Assembly (NCBI RefSeq): GCF_031846385.1
Contig: NZ_JAVRHV010000001.1
Location: 372,001 to 436,000, forward strand
Direction: 5' to 3'
Source: Urechidicola vernalis
Lineage (GTDB): Bacteria > Bacteroidota > Bacteroidia > Flavobacteriales > Flavobacteriaceae
Length of the DNA: 64,000 nt
Shown here: piece by piece, positions 60,758-64,000 of the stretch
Numbering within the stretch: position 1 is the first letter of the stretch
How the letters are laid out: every line of letters starts with the position of its first letter
Notes under the pieces: model-generated
The model's input: the letters and a program-made list of their open reading frames with translations, nothing else
Database searches by the model: none
Told to the model about the DNA's origin: nothing
Made by a program: the position numbers and the translations under genes

Positions 60758-61852
60758 TTATAAACCAGAACTATGTTTTTTAAATTCAGAAGGAGTTTGG
60801 TTTGTAAATTTCTTAAATGTAGTATTAAATGCAGTTTTAGAACTGAAACCAGATTCGTATGCTATACCTAAAATTGATAAGTTATCTGAAGATTTATCCA
60901 TTAACAAGGTTTTTGCTTTTTCAACACGATATTCATTAATAAACTGAAAGAAGTTTTGATTAAAACCGTTATTGATAATATAAGAAAGTTGATGTGAAGT
61001 GATGTTCATCTCCTCAGATAAGGACGCCAAATTTATTTCATGATTTAAATACAATTCCTTGTTTTTAATCAATACATTTAATTTGGTTTTCAACACTACA
61101 AGATCTTCGTCCTTAATTATTTTACGTTTCGGAATATCAACAAGTCTTTCATCATCTTCTAAGGCAATAATTTCTTCTCTATGTTTTTCATTTAATGGAA
61201 AGATCTCTTTTTGCCTTAATGCATGATATGCTACAAAAAATGCCCCGCCAAGCATGATTATATTGATATATAAATTTAAAGGAAGCCCGAAATACACGAA
61301 ATTAAAAACAGTTATACTTATTGCAATAAAAATAATTCCTAAAACAATATACTCTAACCACTTTAAGTCAATTTCTATTGTGTTTGAAGAAAATAGATTT
61401 ATCTGATGCTGGTGCTTACGAATTTTTAAATAAGACAAGGTGGTAAATATGAGTGCATGAAGAATAAGTGTAAATACTAAGATAGAATCAATATTTACAG
61501 GGGTTATAATGCTAATAATAAGCAAAATTAAATATGCAATTGGCAATACAAGAAATAAGAAGTCCTTAATTCTAAACTTGTAATTTGGGTTTGTAAAAAA
61601 CACAATACTTAGATAAAGTATAATTGGTGTAAAAAACTGAAAAAAGGAAATTAATAAAGTTGAAATTTCACTTAACGGATTTGCTTTTGTAAGAATTAAA
61701 ATTTCATCAACCCAAAATGATGCCCATAAAAATAAAAACACGCCAAACCATTTATTTGCCTTCTTGTTCACTTTTAAAGGATTGGACATCATTAAAAATG
61801 AAAGAAATATAAATGAAGAAAATATAAGGATTTGAATTAAATGAATAAGCAT
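60758..61852 (-). CDS. Membrane-anchored AraC-family transcriptional regulator
   Basis: 364 aa. Seven hydrophobic segments occupy residues ~1-215 (IHLIQILIFSSFIFLSFLMM; FLFLVLPIAYLILLIISIITP; IVLGIIFIAISITVFNFVYF and others). A linker of charged residues and a C-terminal AraC DNA-binding domain (~265-360) follow: HEINLASLSEEMNITSHQLSYIINNG, FQFINEYRVEKAKTLL, GIAYESGFSSKTAFNTTFKKFTNQTP. This 7TM-AraC architecture is frequent in Bacteroidota, where the membrane part is thought to sense a ligand. It lies 127 bp upstream of the SDR-START operon on the same strand and may regulate it. Confidence 0.9.
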   Translation of the reverse strand: MLIHLIQILIFSSFIFLSFLMMSNPLKVNKKANKWFGVFLFLWASFWVDEILILTKANPLSEISTLLISFFQFFTPIILYLSIVFFTNPNYKFRIKDFLFLVLPIAYLILLIISIITPVNIDSILVFTLILHALIFTTLSYLKIRKHQHQINLFSSNTIEIDLKWLEYIVLGIIFIAISITVFNFVYFGLPLNLYINIIMLGGAFFVAYHALRQKEIFPLNEKHREEIIALEDDERLVDIPKRKIIKDEDLVVLKTKLNVLIKNKELYLNHEINLASLSEEMNITSHQLSYIINNGFNQNFFQFINEYRVEKAKTLLMDKSSDNLSILGIAYESGFSSKTAFNTTFKKFTNQTPSEFKKHSSGL

Positions 61853-62092
61853 CTAAACTAATTTTAACAAATATACATTAATGGAATATACACCTATGTA
61901 GAAACGATGAACATAATAGTTTATTGAATTAATCAAATATTCTTTTTTCAGAAATGACTTAAACATTCTAGTTTTTTCTACTCCTAAAATTATATTAGAA
62001 AGGAGTGAGCAAAGATTTAGAGTTCCAATTATTTAGGAATGTCAAATCACTTAACAATGAAAAAGGAAAATATTCTCAAAAGCAATCTAAAT

Positions 62093-62815
62093 TTAACGAA
62101 CTAAAACCGTTTCTAAAATTTCCCAAACATTATTTGCTACAATTTTTTGCCCTTCAATATTTGGATGTATTCCGTCCCCAAGATTTAATTCAGCAATACC
62201 ACCAACATCTTTCAATAGAAAAGGAATCAAATCGACTTTATTAGTTTCTGCCAATTCATTAAACATAGTTCTGAATTCTTCTGTATATTCTTGTCCTAAA
62301 TTAGGCGGTAATTGCATCCCTGCCAGAATAATTGAAGCTTTAGGATAGGTTTTACGAACCTTATTAATAATGGTCTGTAAATTCTCTCGTGTCTGTTTTA
62401 GTTGAATTCCTCTTAAACCATCATTCGCACCTAACTCAAGTACAAAAACATCAACTTTTTGATTTAAAACCCATTCAATTCGGCCTAATCCACCTGATGA
62501 TGTTTCTCCGCTTACTCCAGAATTAATAACCTTATAACTTAATCCTAAAGAATCTATCTTAGATTGAATAATTGCTGGAAAAGCATCATTCGCGTCATCA
62601 AGGCCAAAACCTGCGGTTAAACTATCACCAAAAAACAAGATGTTTTTGTTTGTCTCTACTGTTTCGACTGAGGTTTTATTTTCAGTTGTCTCTGAATTAG
62701 TTGGTTCTGTCTTTTTGGAGCTTTCACCACCACAAGAGATCAGTAATACAAGTATCAAAAAATAACGACACATTAACATAATTGGGAACTTAGGATACTT
62801 TAAAATCGAATTCAT
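62093..62815 (-). CDS. tesA: SGNH/GDSL esterase lipoprotein (TesA-like arylesterase)
   Basis: About 240 aa. Lipoprotein signal ending LVLLISC; internal ATGs at 62779 or 62773 give a shorter signal (MLMCRYFLIL) and are equally likely. A Ser/Thr/Glu-rich linker (SKKTEPTNSETTENKTS) follows. GDSL block I is FFGDSLTAGFG with the nucleophile Ser, block III LELGANDGLRG, block V DGIHPNIEG with Asp and His. It hydrolyses acyl esters or thioesters in the periplasm. It is divergent from the YbbA/YbbP-like ABC genes, the same neighbourhood as E. coli tesA-ybbA-ybbP. Confidence 0.91.
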   Translation of the reverse strand: MNSILKYPKFPIMLMCRYFLILVLLISCGGESSKKTEPTNSETTENKTSVETVETNKNILFFGDSLTAGFGLDDANDAFPAIIQSKIDSLGLSYKVINSGVSGETSSGGLGRIEWVLNQKVDVFVLELGANDGLRGIQLKQTRENLQTIINKVRKTYPKASIILAGMQLPPNLGQEYTEEFRTMFNELAETNKVDLIPFLLKDVGGIAELNLGDGIHPNIEGQKIVANNVWEILETVLVR

Positions 62816-62852
62816 TTGCTTAATTTGGTTCTTTTATATTTCAAAAAATAAC

Positions 62853-63542
62853 ATGTCAAAGATATTAAAGATTAATGGGCTAGAAAAAACTTATAAAAGT
62901 GGCTCAAAAACTATTACGGTATTACAAGATATTTCATTTGAAGTGGAGCAAGGTGAAACCTTTGCCATAATCGGTCCCTCTGGAAGTGGTAAAACGACCT
63001 TACTAGGTCTATGTGCAGGTTTGGATTACCCAGGTGAAGGAACCGTAGAACTTTGTGGGCAACAATTACAGGATTTAAATGAAGATGAGCGCGCTAGTTT
63101 ACGGAACGAGCACGTTGGGTTTATTTTTCAAAATTTTCAACTACTGCCTACACTAACAGCTCTTGAGAATGTGATGGTACCTTTGGAATTACAAGGAGAC
63201 AAGAATGCGAAAGACGTGTCACTAGAGTTATTAGAAAAAGTTGGGCTTAAAGATCGTGTTGATCATTATCCATCGCAATTATCGGGTGGTGAACAACAAC
63301 GTGTAGCATTGGCCCGAGCATTTTCAAATAAACCAAATATTTTATTTGCTGACGAACCTACCGGGAATCTAGACGAAGAAACCGGTGAAAAGGTGATTCA
63401 ATTACTATTTGAATTGAATAAAGAAGCAGGAACTACATTAATCATAATTTCACATGATTTGGAATTAGCCAATAAAACACAACGGATTTTGCGATTAAAA
63501 GGAGGGAAGATATTAAGTAATGAAAAAACCGGAGTAGTTTGA
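62853..63542 (+). CDS. ybbA: ABC transporter ATP-binding protein (YbbA/LolD-like)
   Basis: 229 aa. Walker A GPSGSGKTTL, Q-loop FIFQNFQLLPTLTAL, signature LSGGEQQRVALARA, Walker B ILFADEPTGNLDEETG, switch His in IISHDLE. The MacB/LolD subtype is shown by the length and the NEHVGFIFQNF segment. It begins 37 bp from the divergent TesA-like gene and its stop overlaps the TTG start of the permease gene (TTGA). Together with the TesA-like esterase this resembles E. coli YbbA-YbbP-TesA, an envelope complex thought to move hydrophobic substrates. Direct substrate unknown. Confidence 0.93.
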   Translation: MSKILKINGLEKTYKSGSKTITVLQDISFEVEQGETFAIIGPSGSGKTTLLGLCAGLDYPGEGTVELCGQQLQDLNEDERASLRNEHVGFIFQNFQLLPTLTALENVMVPLELQGDKNAKDVSLELLEKVGLKDRVDHYPSQLSGGEQQRVALARAFSNKPNILFADEPTGNLDEETGEKVIQLLFELNKEAGTTLIIISHDLELANKTQRILRLKGGKILSNEKTGVV

Positions 63543-64000
63543 AATCCAAAAAATCACAACCCAAAGTAGGAATAACTTGGATTCTTAAAATGGCCTGGAG
63601 AGATGGTAAGGCGAGTAGTGGCAGGCTTCTTTTATTTATGGCCTCTATTATTTTGGGTATAGCCGCTGTGGTTTCCATTCAGTTGTTCAGCAGTAATCTT
63701 AAAGATAATATCCAACGGCAATCTAAGTCCTTAATGGGTGCCGATTTTTTAATAGATTCAAATGACAAACCAACCGAGCGCGTAAAAGCCATTATAGATT
63801 CTTTAGGAGGCGCTGATGCCACGGAGGTTACATTTTCATCTATGGCTGCATTTCCTAAAAATGGGAGCGCAAGATTGGTCCGAGTTAGAGGTCTTCAAGG
63901 TAGTTTCCCTTTATATGGTGATTTAACGACTGAACCCGAATCTGCAGGGAGCACTTATCAATCTTCTGGAGGTGCAGTGGTTGACGCCACTATGCTTTTG
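63539..64000 (+). CDS. ybbP: ABC transporter permease, FtsX/MacB-type, N-terminal part (YbbP-like, cut by window end)
   Basis: 154 codons are visible. Start is TTG at 63539, overlapping the ATPase stop as TTGA; no ATG is closer to that junction, and the protein then reads KSKKSQPKVGITWILKMAWR and SSGRLLLFMASIILGIAAVV, a typical first transmembrane helix after a basic stretch. The large periplasmic domain begins NIQRQSKSLMGADFLIDSND. The AWRDGKASSGRLLLF phrase matches YbbP-like permeases. It would form a MacB-like exporter complex with the ATPase. The rest of the gene lies beyond the window. Confidence 0.88.
   Translation, partial: MKSKKSQPKVGITWILKMAWRDGKASSGRLLLFMASIILGIAAVVSIQLFSSNLKDNIQRQSKSLMGADFLIDSNDKPTERVKAIIDSLGGADATEVTFSSMAAFPKNGSARLVRVRGLQGSFPLYGDLTTEPESAGSTYQSSGGAVVDATMLL

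Noticed and set aside
62005..62244. Plus-strand 79-codon frame at 62005
   Set aside because: Mostly overlaps the 3' end of the TesA-like gene on the opposite strand, which has clear GDSL motifs. It starts with TTG and has no recognisable domain.
1..64000. CRISPR arrays, tRNA/rRNA genes, insertion sequences, phage genes
   Set aside because: I looked for regular short repeats, tRNA-like cloverleaf ends, transposase motifs and phage structural genes in the intergenic gaps and found none.

Overview
The window is AT-rich and reads as a chromosomal segment of a flavobacterium (Bacteroidota, probably marine Flavobacteriaceae). The grounds are the many Bacteroidota-type proteins (S9 and M13 peptidases, a PorT-like barrel, a DUF4097 adhesin-like protein, a Lacal_2735 family protein), repeated use of the Bacteroidota -7 promoter word TAnnTTTG, weak ribosome binding sites, several likely TTG starts, and short intergenic gaps closed by A/T-flanked hairpins. 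I saw no rRNA, tRNA, insertion sequence, prophage or CRISPR array. The window opens inside an RND efflux permease and closes inside an ABC permease.

Layout. 1-3.7 kb: end of an RND efflux permease, its TolC-like channel, and a convergent MsbA-like ABC exporter. 3.9-6.9 kb: two tiny ORFs and a lipoprotein behind a 21-bp-period direct repeat, then a LytS/LytTR-type histidine kinase and response regulator. 6.9-13.8 kb: MscS channel, outer-membrane barrel, ECF sigma/anti-sigma/DUF4097 operon, an epimerase-like protein, a VTT (DedA) protein. 13.9-16.4 kb: SulP transporter plus beta-carbonic anhydrase. 16.5-28.2 kb: two S9 peptidases, EamA exporter, topoisomerase III, a GHL10-like lipoprotein, and an Lrp regulator divergent from a histidine-decarboxylase-like enzyme. 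28.3-32.7 kb: a GPP34 protein and a three-gene exported set containing an esterase-fold protein without its serine.

32.7-35.5 kb, the most interesting locus: a minus-strand unit of a small beta-rich protein, a TPR/transmembrane class III nucleotide cyclase, and a two-helix membrane protein resembling the Pycsar effector PycTM. The cyclase keeps every catalytic residue and carries the adenine-type Lys/Asp pair. This suggests a cAMP version of a cyclase/membrane-effector module, whereas the characterised Pycsar systems use cCMP or cUMP.

35.7-38.9 kb: D-amino-acid-aminotransferase-like protein, P1 (DmpA-like) peptidase, small monooxygenase-like protein, convergent DMT transporter. 39.0-45.5 kb: one long co-directional run (CIA30, SDR-DUF2867, TspO, glutathione peroxidase, flavin reductase, Lacal_2735, VWA, MoxR ATPase) that looks like an oxidative or photo-oxidative stress operon. 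45.5-57.8 kb: DUF1853, M13 peptidase, J-KTSC fusion behind a Crp-like palindrome, Dus, DEAD-type helicase (DEFD), ArsO-like flavoprotein, CocE hydrolase, membrane hydrolase, MltF. 57.8-61.9 kb: a tight minus-strand operon (SDR, reductase, START, DUF2062) next to a membrane-anchored AraC regulator. 62.1-64 kb: the tesA-ybbA-ybbP arrangement.
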